In this document: one piece after another, positions 34,288-46,980 of the stretch
How the letters are laid out: each line of letters begins with the position of its first letter
Position numbering within the stretch: the first letter of the stretch is position 1
Assembly (NCBI RefSeq): GCF_012489685.1
Contig: NC_080044.1
Coordinates: 21,556,369-21,620,368 of the forward strand
Origin: Lotus japonicus
Lineage: Eukaryota; Streptophyta; Magnoliopsida; Fabales; Fabaceae
Reading direction: 5' to 3'
DNA length: 64,000 nucleotides
Made by a program: the position numbers and the translations under genes
The notes under the pieces: generated by a model
The model's database searches: none
Seen by the model: only the letters and a program-made list of their open reading frames with translations
What the model was told of the DNA's origin: nothing

Positions 34288-34652
34288 GAAATCTCACGCT
34301 TCCATGAAGTCTCACGCTTCAATGGGGTCTTACGCTTTCACGAAGTCTCACGCTTCAGTGAAATCTCACACATTCACGAAGTCTCACGCTTCAGTGAAGT
34401 TTCGCGCCTTCACGAAGTCTCACGCTTCAGTGAAGTTGCACGCCTCCGCAAAGTCTCCCGCTTCAGCAAAGGTGTACGCCTCCGCAAAGTCTCCCGTTTC
34501 AGCGAAGGTTCCCGTCTCCACGAGGTCTCCCGCCTCAGTGAAGTTTCTGCTTTCACGAAGTCTCACGCCTCAGTGAAGCTTACTAGCTTTCACGAAGTCT
34601 CACGCTTCAGTGAAGTTCCATGCTTTCACGAAGTCTCACGCCTCAGTGAAGC
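34288..34652. repeat. 18-bp tandem array, about 20 units
   Basis: Units alternate between GAAGTCTCACGCTTCAGT and GAAGT-CACGC-TTCAC forms. Neighbouring units make small palindromes such as CTTCAGTGAAG. Because 18 is a multiple of three, the array reads as an artificial 96-codon frame of KSHASV-like repeats; I do not consider that frame a gene. Confidence 0.9.
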
Positions 34653-34668
34653 TTCCCGTTCTTCACTA

Positions 34669-34790
34669 TGGATGGACCATTCCCGTTATCCATCCTGGAT
34701 GAACCATTCCCGTTATTCATCCTTGGTGAACCATTCCCGTTATTCACCATATGATATGCACAGGTGAACCATTCCCGTTATTCACCCGAT
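34669..34790. repeat. Second tandem array, about 31-bp unit, four copies
   Basis: Four degenerate units contain GAACCATTCCCGTTATTCA. They directly follow the 18-bp array. Confidence 0.85.
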
Positions 34791-37682
34791 TGATGCAATA
34801 TGGTTAGCCAAACAACGAATCGCCCTTACCACGGAAGTGTTTAGCTCACAACCCAATCCCAACAAAACCATGAGTTAGTGTCGGTCAATACAACACAACT
34901 CCCACCACAAAACCCACAAACAAGCCCAGAGTCTGTGCCGGTCAATACAGCACGACTCGAACAACACTCCCAAGAGTACTAGAGTACTCGGTGACTTTCA
35001 ATCATCACCATAGCTCACCTTAGTGGCTTTCCCCAATTCCAAAACTCTCCAAACCCACAACAAAAGCCGACTTTTCCCCGTCTTTCGTAAATATTTTCCC
35101 CTTTAGTTCTCCTATGATTATTCGTTTAGTAAAAACGTTTCGAATTGAATTAGTCAAGTTATGAGTTTACTTCTCAAAGTCTAAGTCTCCCAGAGTCTCT
35201 AGTTTTCGAAATTCTAATCATTCTAAGTTTTCCAAAAACCCTCCAAAAGAAGTTTCCCGGGGAAAGTCTAAGTATTCAAACGAATCCCAACAAATGGCTA
35301 AGCCTCAAACCCCTCGTTTGGACTTGCCTAGGGTTGTTCATCCAACCCGAAATGTCAAAGATCACCAGATCAATGAATCTCCACTCCGAAGTCGCGTCAA
35401 AATGCACAATCCAACAATAGCACAATATCACAAGTTATGGAAAAGCATCATAACATCAACTCATCATCATAAACAACATCAAATAAAGCATAAGTCGAAT
35501 TTATCGACGCCTATCATGCAATCATAGCTAATATAGTAAGTTGCCCTAACCTTAGGCGCTTTCCTTACTAAGTTGCGACTCAAATCAAATCCAGTCATAT
35601 CTTTGCTTTCCCGTGTTGGCTCACTTCCGTTTGTTCTTTGGCTTCGTCGTCAAGCGCTTCCGTTATTCGTACCCTTCACAAGTTCACATACTAAACCTTA
35701 GCCTCTAAAGTCACATCTAAAGTTCTAGAACAAACTTAGCCAATCTTTCTAGCTCACTTAGGCTAAATGCACAAACTTTATGTTTCAAGGACTAAAGTCC
35801 AAAGATAAAATATTTGTGAGTTTTAAAGAAAGGTCCTTAAAAAAACACATTTCGCAAACAACTCCTCAACTTTTAAATAATTCAACCCTAGTCCCTTGAT
35901 AAGCACATAATCACGAAAAGGTCCTCACATAAAAGTAAATTCTTTTTCAACCCTCAATCTTTTATAAATTTATCAAACAAACCCCAAGACTTTTAAAACT
36001 CCGGTTTAACCCAAAACTTCTCAGCCTCTTGTGCTTTAATCCTAAAGTTTTGTCACCATAAACTTAACTTATGATTTTCACTAAATAAAAACAAGTTTCA
36101 GAATTGATTTTCCCAAACCCAAAACACATGTCATAGGCTCGGCCACGACTACATATATATGTATAAATTTTCCTTTTTCCCCAAATCACTTCCAAAGCCA
36201 TTTTTAACATTTAAAAATAACTAATCAAGGTTTAAATTAAAATCATTAAAATCCCAAAATCACTTAACTAAAAAAAACAACTTTTTGGAAAACTAATCAG
36301 TGAAATCTATAGATCCGGTGATAGGGAACAACAATTGTAAAAGCACTTTGGATGAAAGTCATTTTTGAAAAAGCATAACAAATCAAAACTCAATCTTTAC
36401 CCATTAAAAACATGATAAAAAGGAGAAGAGGTTTTACCATGAAAATGCCTTAGAGGTGGTGGTGGTTTGTGCCTTGCGTGGGTGAAGAGAGAACCAAGGT
36501 GGTGGCTTGATCATGAAGGAAGAAGGCACAGTTGTGTGTGGGCGCTGCCACAAAGAAAATGAACGAGATGAGGTTGGTGATGAGAACAAGATGAAAGGAA
36601 CAAGGATTATAAATTGCTGCAGAAACCAATTAAAAATGAGAGTAAAGAGAGTGGTGAGGAAAAAAAGACGTGAATAAGAGAAACAGAGGGACTACGGTGT
36701 GCGCATTCTGCCAGGGAAAGAAATTTGGAATGAATAAAGTAGAAACATGTGGTAAAATGAATGGATTGGCCAAAATGAAAGACGTGGAGCAAGAAAGGCC
36801 AAGTAAAAAGGATGAGATATTTATTAATCGGTACAGATTAATTTAGACGCTGAATGATTTAACTCATAGAGTTAAGATAAAAATATAAGGGTGATATATT
36901 ATTATCCCAAAAATTATGAGGAACTTTATGAAATGATAAAATATAAATTTGAATCACTTTGAGCAAAATAAAATGATCCATAAACCAAGAAATGAGTAGA
37001 AACAGAGCTAAAGAATAATTGTTAGACAATTAGAACAAATATGACGTTGTCATATTATGTAATTAATCTAAGTATCGATCCAAGAAAGGACGATACTTGC
37101 ATTGGGTTCATTTAAGTGAGAAAATGGCTTGAACGCAGTATGCTTCAAAATATACCGCAAAACTACTTTTTGCAATTGATGTCGGATGAGAAAACTTCCT
37201 TCTGAAGAAAGATTGGAAACGTCGAAACAAATCTGGCAGCGCGGACGGAAACTTCGTTAGAAGTCCCGAATAGAAAAAGTCTTCATCCATCGCTCGAATC
37301 TAGGGTTTCGAAGCAAAGAAATTAGCGTCGTCGGACTTCTGAAAAGTGAATACTATCATGCGTACAGTCCAGAGTTCCGAAATGAAACGCTGGTCGAAGG
37401 AAAAATAAAGAGAATCTCTAAATTTTCCAAGGATTCGAAATCTCATTTAAAACGTTGCTCTAAAAGCGATATAGCCTATACTGGACACGCTCGCCATAAG
37501 GCAGGTGTGCAGACGACTCGCCCTAGCTCCGGAAGCAACAACGCCACATTCCTCGAGCAATTCCTGAACTTTCTTTTTCATTGATCTTTCTCAAACAACA
37601 AACTCCTGTCACGTTTACACTGATTCTACGCGTGAGTCGGAACTTAACTGGTTCTGCAAATCCAGGTCTTACAATTTTAATT

Positions 37683-37947
37683 AAGTTGATTCGTGTTCGA
37701 CTACTCTAATTAAAATCACTTTTTTTATCTCCTCTCATCTATCATCAAAGATTTTCATGATAATCTAAAGTAACTGTTTCAAATAATCTGTTTACAGCTT
37801 CAGCTGAAACAAACACAAAAAGTGATATTTTGATTTTAAAAGTGATTTTTTCCAAAATAAGTTGAGTAAAACACACTCTAATTGGCTCGTTTATCATTGC
37901 TTACAAAAAGTGATTTTACTTTTGAAAAAATAATTGATTTTATTTTA
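37683..37947 (+). repeat. Direct repeat, right copy (pairs with 33053..33335)
   Basis: It starts AAGTTGATTCGTGTTCG and ends TTGATTTTATTTT, and lacks a short GATTAAAAAGTG-type segment present in the left copy. Confidence 0.8.
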
Positions 37948-38385
37948 AGTGATTTTTTTGAAAAAGTAGATTTTCATTAACTTTGTCTACAATTATAATA
38001 AGTGCTTTCAATTTTAGAAGTGATTTTAAACTGTTTAGATACATAAAATTTCAAATATAAATTAGGGGTATTTTTGAACTTGCAAAAGTTTTAAGAGAGT
38101 GTTCTGTTCCGTTCCCTTCCGTTCCACCATTTTCCAAGGAACCAAAGTGTCCCGTTCTTGGAGCCTTTTGTCCCGTTCCGTTCCATCTTAAAAACATAAC
38201 AAACACAGAACGAAACCCATATGTCTCGTTCCGTTCCCTTCCCACCTGTCTACCAAACGCTACCGAAGTGTTTACAAAATTACAAACTACAAGGATGTGT
38301 TAGGTTTTTTTTTCCCATGATTTATGGATGTCTTAGGTAGTATGAAATGTCTCTCATCTCATGTTCTACAATGTTAAAGTTTTGT

Positions 38386-39913
38386 GGATTAGACAGTCAT
38401 TTTGGTCCCTGCTGTGTTCACTTATGACGGACTGGTCCTCATACTTTGAAAATTGTCTTTTTTCATCCCTGAATGTGTTGTCGTCGGTCAAGTTCGTCCT
38501 TGGTTGAGTTTATGTTAGTCCCTGAGACGGAAAAGGCCAAATGTCATGTTTTTATACACGTTGGCATCCTACGTGGCTCTCCAACGATCAGAATGAAAGA
38601 TTCGAACCCGTCAATTTAGTCCCCGTCCCTAATCTACAAAATCACCCTCAATTCTTAACCCTGGAGCCCCAAATTAAAAACCCTAGTTCTTCAATCCTTC
38701 AATTGGCTTCTTCAATTGGTGTATGCATCTTGTCTCTTCGTGTGTTATAGGCTGGATCAGTAGTGGAGTTTGTTATAGGTGCCGACGACTTTGCTTGAAT
38801 CTATTGTTACGTTGGTTCTGAGCTTCACGTTCCTCTTAGATGTGCATGCCCTGGGAATTTCTCTAGTGGGATGAAAGCAAAGTACCTTGTTACATACCCT
38901 CTAATTCTAGGAGATGATTTAGACAAATTGACTCTGAAATTTGGTATCTCACCTGTAGATTTTTTGGAACAAAATCACTTGAACCCCTTGTCCACTCTTT
39001 ACCATTAGAATATTTGAATCACTTGAACCCCTTGTCCACTTAAACCCCAATTGATGATGACCCCATCAGAATATTTGAAATTCTAGATTCTCCTTCTCCA
39101 CCACCTAGTTTTCTTCCCACAAATCCAGTGCCTAAGCCACATGAATCACTAGAATCATCACATTTGTATATTGCAGGATCTGTCTTAGGACTTGTGTTTT
39201 TCACAACATCGCTTGCAAGTGGACTCTACATGAAGAGAGTGAGAAAAGTGATTCTGTACACTCATTCAACACAACAAGTTCTCCTTCTCTCACTTTATGG
39301 TCACCAATGTAAACCTCTCCTTGCTTAGTTTATGTTATGGTGGGGGCAGTGATTCTTGGTCTTATTTAGTTTTTGAGTTGCCTAAAAATGGATGGTTGAG
39401 GGAGATTATATCTGATCCATTCAATCCTCTAAACTGGTACAGAAGGACACAAATAGCATTTGATATTGCAACATGTCTTTACTATTTGCATTACTGTTCT
39501 TTTCCTTCCAAAGCTCACATGAATGTTAATTAGTACTAGAAATATGAGCTTTTACTGTTCTTTTGGTTGCTGGGTTTAGGCTTTGATTAGTTGAGAAAGG
39601 GATGATGTATTAGAGATGCAAGAAAGGCTCAAGCTTTGGAAAAAACACAACCAGATTTATGGGGGGCAGGGACTGATTTGCTAGTGAAGTTTCAGAGGGA
39701 ATATGAAGAACAGAAGAAGAAGCCATGTAGGATGCCAACATGTAAAAAAATGTGACATTTGGTATTTTCCGTCCAGGGACTAACGGAAAACTCAGCCAAG
39801 GACGAACTTGACCGACGACAACACATTCAGGGATGAAAAACGACCATTTCCAAAGTATGATGACCAGTTTGTCATAAGCGAACACAGACAGGGACCAAAA
39901 TGATTGTTTACTC
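38386..39913. mobile_element. Pack-MULE carrying LysM receptor-kinase fragments
   Basis: The 1528-bp element is flanked by a perfect 9-bp duplication AAGTTTTGT at 38377-38385 and 39914-39922. The inverted ends share CATTTTGGTCCCTG and match for about 150 bp with scattered substitutions. A 9-bp duplication with long inverted repeats identifies the Mutator superfamily. No transposase is present. Between the repeats lie plant gene fragments (38805-39535), which makes it a Pack-MULE. The stretch 39540-39750 is not recognised and may be further captured DNA. Confidence 0.88.
38805..39535 (+). pseudogene. Captured LysM receptor-like kinase (LYK4/LYK5/LYR-type) fragments
   Basis: Reading through small frame changes, pieces of a LysM receptor kinase occur in the correct order. 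38805-39010 has GSELHVPLRCACPGNFSS and KYLVTYPLILGDDLDKL, then FGISPVDFLEQN, a LysM module with its CxC link. 39030-39130 has a Pro/Ser-rich linker. 39145-39250 has HLYIAGSVLGLVFFTTSLAS followed by GLYMKRVRK, a membrane span and stop-transfer. 39306-39531 has YLVFELPKNGWLREI and NPLNWYRRTQIAFDIAT, the kinase hinge region. The kinase N-lobe is missing and the sequence ends before the catalytic loop. A small duplication (AATCACTTGAACCCC..., near 38980 and 39024) adds a frame break. The parent family perceives chitin and lipochitooligosaccharides. This copy cannot make a receptor. Confidence 0.82.
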
Positions 39914-39922
39914 AAGTTTTGT

Positions 39923-40497
39923 GTTTAGAGTTTAACTAACTGCTATGCACCAACTTTGTAAATAAATTTTGCATAACCATCAAATTAGAGTTCACTAACT
40001 TACCATGCCACGAAATTGGATACGTTTTTATTTTGTCATATTCATTTTCTTTCTTTCTCAACCCTTTTCTCAGCTACCACTGTCTAACCCTGTCCACCTA
40101 CACCTACAGATTTTCACTATGTTCAAGCTTCACCTTTTTTCTCACATTCTTTTCTCCTTACCTTTCTTAGACTCTATTATCACTTTACCTCTATAAAAAT
40201 TGGATTTAGTGTAGATGAATTGCTTGTTATATGATTGGCCTCCATTTAAATAGTACCGACCGAGCCAAAACTGCATCGAAAATTGGAATGAGAAAGTTAT
40301 GGATGAATACAAGAAGTATATTAGTTTGATGTTTACTTTGATGTCAAATCTGATTGAGTATGTTTTATTTTAGCTTTTTTTTTTTCTTGTTTCTGTTTGG
40401 GTGTTTTCTTCAAGTTGAAAAATTGTGGAAAACCATGTTATGATTGCAATGTATATTTCTAAAGCATTGTTGTATTGATATTTTGTACTATAGAATC
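39923..40497. other. AT-rich intergenic stretch
   Basis: No gene or element border is seen between the Pack-MULE and the LTR-type insertion at 40498. Confidence 0.5.
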
Positions 40498-41164
40498 TGT
40501 AACATCCCACCAACCAGGTAAAGGCCTCGTAGACCATACGAAACCCTAGAGAGTCGGAATAGGTAAAATATGAGATGATAGTATAAATATGATATTTTAT
40601 TGTAGTACTTGATTATACGTAAATCAAGATGTCGGTCAGTCGACTTTAAAGCAACCCAACAATAGAAGTACCAAAGACATGGTCATAATAACCCCAATAA
40701 GAGGATTAACTTGAGATAGAGGTAGGATAGGGCTAAATAGATGATCTGATCACATCTCTTGGAAATGATAAATATATTGTCTCAGATTGATCGAAACCTG
40801 AATCATGCTAAAAGAGTGATACCTTAATCACTCAAAAGAGATGATATTGAATCTTGAGAAGGGAAATACACTCTAATTTAGCACTAGCAGACCTGAATCA
40901 GTGTAATATTGCATTAGTTTTGTCCCGACATGAAGAAATAATAAAGAAATCGACCAATCGGTGGCCTAGGATTCGTGTGCCAATGACATAAGCCACAACT
41001 CAGCCATGATGCACCCCATGAACCCTTCTGATTGCTTCTGATCATCTCCAAGCTTCAGCCACGCAACCCTAAGCCCTAGGACAAGCTCCATGCATGCAAT
41101 TCCATTGGTGGTGCAACTTTGATTAAGCTTAAGCTTGGTTTAGCATCTTAATCACTCTATAGCC

Positions 41165-41172
41165 TATATAAA
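41165..41172 (+). promoter_or_regulatory. Candidate TATA box in the LTR-type element
   Basis: TATATAAA sits about 670 bases from the left end and is followed by a leader-like stretch rich in GAGAGA. It would set the orientation of this LTR as plus. Confidence 0.45.
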
Positions 41173-44100
41173 GTGTCATACTCGACTCTTTGTGACCCTA
41201 GCTAGCTACTGAGTACCTTAGAATCCCCAGAGAGTGCCCAGAGAACCTGAGAGAAGAGAGAAACCGAGAGCAAGCTTAGAAACTTCTCCTCTTCGAATCT
41301 CTCAAACCAGAGAGAGATAGTGTGTGATTCTTGGTCCATTAGACTTCTGGAAGGATAAGGAGTCGATTAGGATCAGTTTGGCGAAGCTTTGAGTGAGTAT
41401 AACCCAAGAACGAAGGAGCCCGATAACTCCGGCGAAGCACCGGCGAGGTAGCTTGACCTGCAACTCGACCTTTCTCTCATCCCAGACCACTACAGCAGTA
41501 CCCATAGCCATCATTCAACTCCCCATCAAGCGTAGATCAAGAACCAGTGCCCAGAACAGCTCGACTGTGACGTTATGAAACCCTCCGATCGTCTTCTCCG
41601 GCGAACCCTGTCTTCTCCGGCGAGTAAGCTTCTGCAACTCGCTCATTTCGCATCGTTTTCGCTCCAAATTGTAGCCTTAAGCATGCTAGGACATAATTAG
41701 GAAGCTTTAGATTAGTTTTAGGCCCTGAATCCTTGTGAATCGACGGAACCAATACATGGTTTTTGAAGCTCGGGGGGGCTATCGGGTTGAGCTCCTGAGG
41801 GCGAATTGGCATGCCAAAGTGATTGGTTTATGCCTCTGGAAGATGATAGAACCTTTTAGGACGGTTAGAATTGATGATTAAGCCCTGAGGTGAAAAACCC
41901 CAACTTCACCTCTCGGCCAGCCTCTAAAATGGCTAATTGGGGCTGTTACAGTGCTCAGAAGCTGAAATTGATGGTTTCATTGAACTCAGGAGGTGGAAAA
42001 CTATAGGAATGGACCCTTAGATGTTAGTTTTAGGTTCAGTATATAGATTTCTTAATTTGCAAGTAAGATTTGAATTAATTGGAAAAATAGGTGCTTAAAA
42101 TAAGTGATTATGAACCTGAGTATAAGCTGAGAGTAATAATTTGTGTTTAACAGAACCTGAGATTATTAGGACAATGAGTAGGTGAGAACTTAGAAGTTTG
42201 TAGCTTAGTAATAGATTTAACTTGCGTAATATGACTTAGGCAATTAAAATAATTAAATAATATTTTGAATCTAAAATTTAAGTAAGATTGGTGGACTAAT
42301 GACCTAAGAGTGACAAGGTCAGATTAGTGGACATAAAAGTATAAGGTCATATCTTAGTTGGTTAAGGCCAAGGTTAAGTTAGAATGACATTAGTTTAATA
42401 GTTTAGTGATTTAGAAAATAATAACAATAATAATAATAACAAATAATTTGATCATTTGATTAGCTTATCATAACCCTAGTATGACAGATTAATGGAGAAG
42501 ATGGTTTAAGTGATAAGTTAAAATAATTTTGATGTTGATAAGGTCTTGGACAGATTGATAATGAGAAAGGAAATTGCTAATCGTAGCTAATCTTGATTAA
42601 TTATGATTAATATAGCTAATTAACGGTTAGTTAAACTTAATGATAATAATTAGTACTAAAACTTGATCATATAAGGACTATGTCAGATTAACAAGAAATA
42701 ATTAGATGGAGAAAATAGTTTAGTGGATAAGTTAAATAGTTTTGATCTTGTTAAGACCATAATCGGATTTATGAAAAAGAAAAGTGTTAATTGTTGCTGA
42801 TCATAACTTATTAGGGATAATATGGTTAATTAGTGGCTAATTAGACTTAATTAAGTTAATGGTAATAATCAGTGATAGAACATGATCATGTGAGGCTAAA
42901 CTAGATTAATGTAAGGTAATTAGATTAATTTGGATGATTAGAGTTAAGTAGAGGATTAGTTATATGCTTAATTAAGATTATTGGTTAAATAATTAATGTG
43001 AGATTAATTGATTAAGCTAAGTGTTAATGAAGTTAGATAATGATGTAAGTAAGAAAGTAATTTATGAAATGGTAACTTAAGTAGACCATTATCAGTAATG
43101 GAGATAAAATAAAGTAGTACAAGAGAAATGTATTAGGATATAACAACTAGTTTGTGTAAATAGGTAATGCAACCTAAATGTGGTTAATATGTTAATTGGA
43201 AGTTTACTAGAGTCTTTAAGAACATAATTCAACCTAGATGACTAAGGCTAATAAGTGGACTTAATAAGGTGTCTATGTGAAGTAGTTAAAGGAACCTAAG
43301 GATAATCAACAAAAGTAGATGATTAATGAGAAGTCACTTAATAAGTGCATATGCATATAGAACAAGTAAGAGCAATAGTTAAGGACATAACTCAAGTAAC
43401 ATATATTACACTTTAGGAGTAGCGCTATAACATCAAAAATCATTGCAGAATGAATGATTGAACGAGAACTTAATCAAAGAGATCTTCACTAGGCATCATG
43501 AAGAAAATGACGCCAAAAAGAGGAATCTTCGAACTTATATTCAATTGCATTGGATATCCAGGTCAGCGGAGGACTGAGTTTACCTTCATTATAAGGGCTT
43601 GAGTGTGACTTTAGTGCTTGCTTTGTTTATGTGTTTGGTTGGATTATATGCTAATTGAATTGATTGCTTGATATATGCGTGACCTGAATGAATGATTGCT
43701 ATGCTTGTTTGAATAACATGCTTATTGAACGTATGCCTAATATGTCATATGATAATGCTGATTGTGATGAAGAAATGTCTGACTTGTTTGGACTGGATGT
43801 GCATGATTGTAATTGCATTGTTTAGAAGGCGATTATAAGTACACTATGGGATATAGTGGTACTTTAGGTGATAAAGCCTTTGGCTTTGAGATTGTGAAAG
43901 TGTGGCATAGTGATAACCTGAGCCGACGGAATTATATTAGTTTGAGCGCGCAAGAATGGACGCCTATGCAATCCAAAAAGGTTTCTTTTGAAATAGTAGT
44001 CGTGGTCTTCAGGAGATTCTCATTTGAAATGCTAGGTAGATTTGATAAAACCCTGAAGATTAGGTTTACTCCTTTTAGTTATCGTTTTTGGTTCGAAAAA

Positions 44101-44510
44101 TAAAAAGTGTTTCAATAAAGGTAAAAGTGAATGCATGGATGGACCCCCGAGGATAGTGCTCAAGTTATCACGTACCTGGGACTAGTTGTCGGCGTGAGTG
44201 GGACATGATGTGTAATGGGACGCATCATGAGCTACAATAAAGTCGGGGACTAGCACCAAAAGGTGTGCCTTGTGGAATTCATCTTAGTTATGAATATCCC
44301 TGAATGATAAAGAAGAAATAAGGGGGCGTATGTATGGCATATGAAAACACAAGAAGCAATAAGGAGTAGGAAGGTGCTGTCACTACCACTAGAGAGAGTG
44401 GGAATATAGAGACGCCAATGGTGGCCTTGTTCAGAGATGAATAGGCCCGAGACTTACACGGCGTCACACCTCTGTTGTCGGTTACGACGTGGATCCCTGA
44501 GGTCGGGCTG

Positions 44511-46980
44511 TGTAACACCCTGTTTTTAATTAAAATAAGGTTGGTATTTTAATTTAATTAAGATTCTATTGTATGGTGGTTTAATAGGTGATATAATAAT
44601 ACTTTAATGAAATAAAATATTTTTTTTGTGATGTTGGGTGTGTTTTATGAAATGGAAGAGAGCTAGGGGGTGAAAGTTACGATTAAAAATAGAGACAAGG
44701 ACTAGGAGAGATTTTAGGATTTTTAGTTTAGCCCTTGAGGAATTAGGTTTAGATGGTTTAATAAGGATGGGGAAGCAGCTAAAGAAAAAAAAGATAAGAA
44801 AGAAGAGGACGCGTGAAAGAAGGAGAAAAAAAGAAGAAGAAGGCTGTGCGTGAAATAGCAGGAAGAGAGAGAGAGGGGATCGGCTTCGGAGAATTCGATC
44901 GGGAACGGGGAGCTGCACTCAATCCAAAGGTAAGGGTGGGATTTTGAGTTTCTAATGGAATTATGGTGAATGATATTAGGGATTTGGGAGATGTAGAATT
45001 GTTTCTGTTAATGATGTTCTGGAAATCTGATTTGAAATCCATTGATTTTGGGATTTTCTTTTGTGTGATTGAACGGGGTGAGGGCAGAACCTTAGTATGC
45101 TAGGAGTTTTGGGTTGAGGTTCCCTTTTGATTTTCTTTATGATCACGCACATAAGGACTGTTAGGTAGCATGCTTGTTAGGTTTTGTGTCTTGTTTGATG
45201 AGAAACAACTTTAATCACTTATTTTGGAACATAAAACGGACTGGTCATTTTCCTGGTATGAACCGTGACTTTCGAAGCCTTTTAGAGCCTGTTTAGAGTG
45301 CTCGAATAATGTTGCGTTGAACTGAGAAAGTGTAGCCCTTTGAAAGAGCTTTCTGGAATGATATGGTACATAATTTTTGTTTGAGAGACGAGGTCTGTAA
45401 GTTCAGTTTAGTAAACCATGTTTTTCTGCGCTCTGTATCTGCTATCTCTGTCAGTGAACTTCAACGTGATTTTTCACCTTGTTAATGTGCCCAGAAAATT
45501 CTTTGATAAACAAGAAAGTGGTAGAGTTTTCTGTTAGCTTTTCAAATTGAGGTCATTTGTAATTTTTGAACAAGTAACGAATCCTGTAGGTTATCTCTAC
45601 TGAAATATGTTTCTGCTGTGAGCGTAATTCCTGAACTGCTATATGATTTATGCACGGATTTGATGATGCTGTGCTGCTGTCCAAAATTTCCTGGGCTGGA
45701 CAGTACACTTCGAGACCTGTTTTCGCCCAGTTAGAGTGCTCAAATGAAGATGTGATCAACTAAGAAATTGTAGGACTTTAAGTTAGCTTTCTAGGCATAT
45801 AAAATACATGATTTTTGGTTCAGTAACGAATTCAGGAGACCGCTTTTAGTGGCTGGTGTTCCTGCTGTTTTTCCAGATTACGGAAATTCTGATTGTTTTG
45901 GAAATATAATTAGATTTAGCTTACATGTTGTATGAAAGTTAATGTCTTTATGTGCCATGTATTAGCTATGAGGATGATGCATGTGGCTGAACACCTTTAG
46001 CATGAAATCCATAATTTATTTACCATATGTGATAGCTTCTTCCATGATTGCATGCTTAAGTGAGTTGTTTCATTGATTTGGTGTCAAAATTGCCTAAGAT
46101 GTCTGGGTAATTGAATAGTTGATAAAAATGCATGTGTGCTGAATTGTGTTGTTTTAAGCGATGTTAGTGATGTAGTGATATAGGCGCAATGCCTCATGTT
46201 GAAGTGATGATTATGAGATGTATACGTCCTTTTGAGTCGCATAGCATCTGCATACTCTGTGATGGCCTGTATTGGCGATTTGTGATGAAGGCTTATGCCT
46301 TGTGCCTCCAATAATTGGCAATTAGTGATGAGGGCTGAAGCCCTGTTGGTACCACATACATATGCATAGTCATTGTTGTGTTCGAATTGTATCCGAGTCG
46401 ATGACGTTATTTGTGACTGTTTTAGTAACTGAGCTATATGAATATAAAAAGAAGTGGTGTGGCATTAATCTAGCATATTTATTGCCATTCTTATATTTAT
46501 GATACTCGATATCTCACCCCTTCTGTTTGAATGTTACCCTTGTTGGTAACGTGCAGGTAATCAGGAGGAGTAGTCTATAGCCTTTATTTCGAGTTGGAGT
46601 CCTTGCTCTGATACGTAGCACTCGGGGGGGGGGGGGAAATGGACGCTTGTTTTCCTTCTGTTATAATTTGAATTAAGTTGTTATTTGAGAAGTTGTTTCT
46701 GTTTTAAGTTGTGGGCAAGATACTATGTTTTCTTTAAGTTTTAAAGACATTGGATTCGCTGCATAACTATTTGTCAAAGTGAACTAGTTCAAAGACTAAT
46801 TAACTGTCACAAGAGCATTTAAGTTTATTTATGAGTTCATCTCAAAGTTTATGTGCTATGTATCTGTTACAAGAGCATTATGTTAATGTTTTAAGTGATT
46901 ATGTAATGCCTCATGAGTGTTAAAATTTTTATCACTCTGATATTTGCAATACATATGCCGTTTAGAATTGGGGTGTTACA
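44511..46980. mobile_element. Solo LTR nested in the 40498..47797 insertion
   Basis: This 2470-bp element has matching inverted ends, TGTAACACCC and GGGTGTTACA. A perfect GGCTG duplication flanks it at 44506-44510 and 46981-46985. It has no coding region and no second LTR, so it is a solo LTR formed by recombination between LTRs. A run of thirteen Gs lies at 46624-46636. It inserted after the outer element, because it interrupts it. Confidence 0.88.

Larger units (their letters stand above)
33336..37673. mobile_element. Large LTR-type insertion (probable solo LTR), family C
   Basis: The element is 4338 bp with termini TGTAACACCCCG and CAGGTCTTACA, flanked by ATTTT at 33331-33335 and 37674-37678. 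It contains no gag or pol. The left end resembles those of the elements at 93 and 56522, and an internal GGCTCGGCCACGAC near 36130 matches GGTTCGGCCGTGACC near 5990, so the three are related. Two tandem arrays occupy 34288-34652 and 34669-34790. The equivalent of the minus-strand ORF found in the other two copies was not found. The rest has no recognisable gene. Confidence 0.82.
32692..38264. mobile_element. Non-autonomous TIR transposon split by an LTR-type element
   Basis: The ends are inverted copies of GGTAGCGTTTGGT. GAA flanks both sides at 32689-32691 and 38265-38267, a possible 3-bp duplication. Subterminal regions are rich in GGAACGGGACAGAAC-like motifs on the left and GTTCCGTTCC-like motifs on the right. 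Without the 4.34-kb insert at 33336..37673 and its duplicated target, the element is about 1.2 kb and has no transposase. The superfamily is uncertain: the 3-bp flank would fit PIF/Harbinger, but GAA is not its usual target. Confidence 0.6.

Noticed and set aside
34286..34576. 96-codon frame of KSHASV-type repeats
   Set aside because: It is the direct reading of an 18-bp tandem array inside an LTR-type element.
43813..44103. 96-codon plus-strand frame in the LTR-type element
   Set aside because: No start context, no recognisable domain, and no second copy to show conservation.
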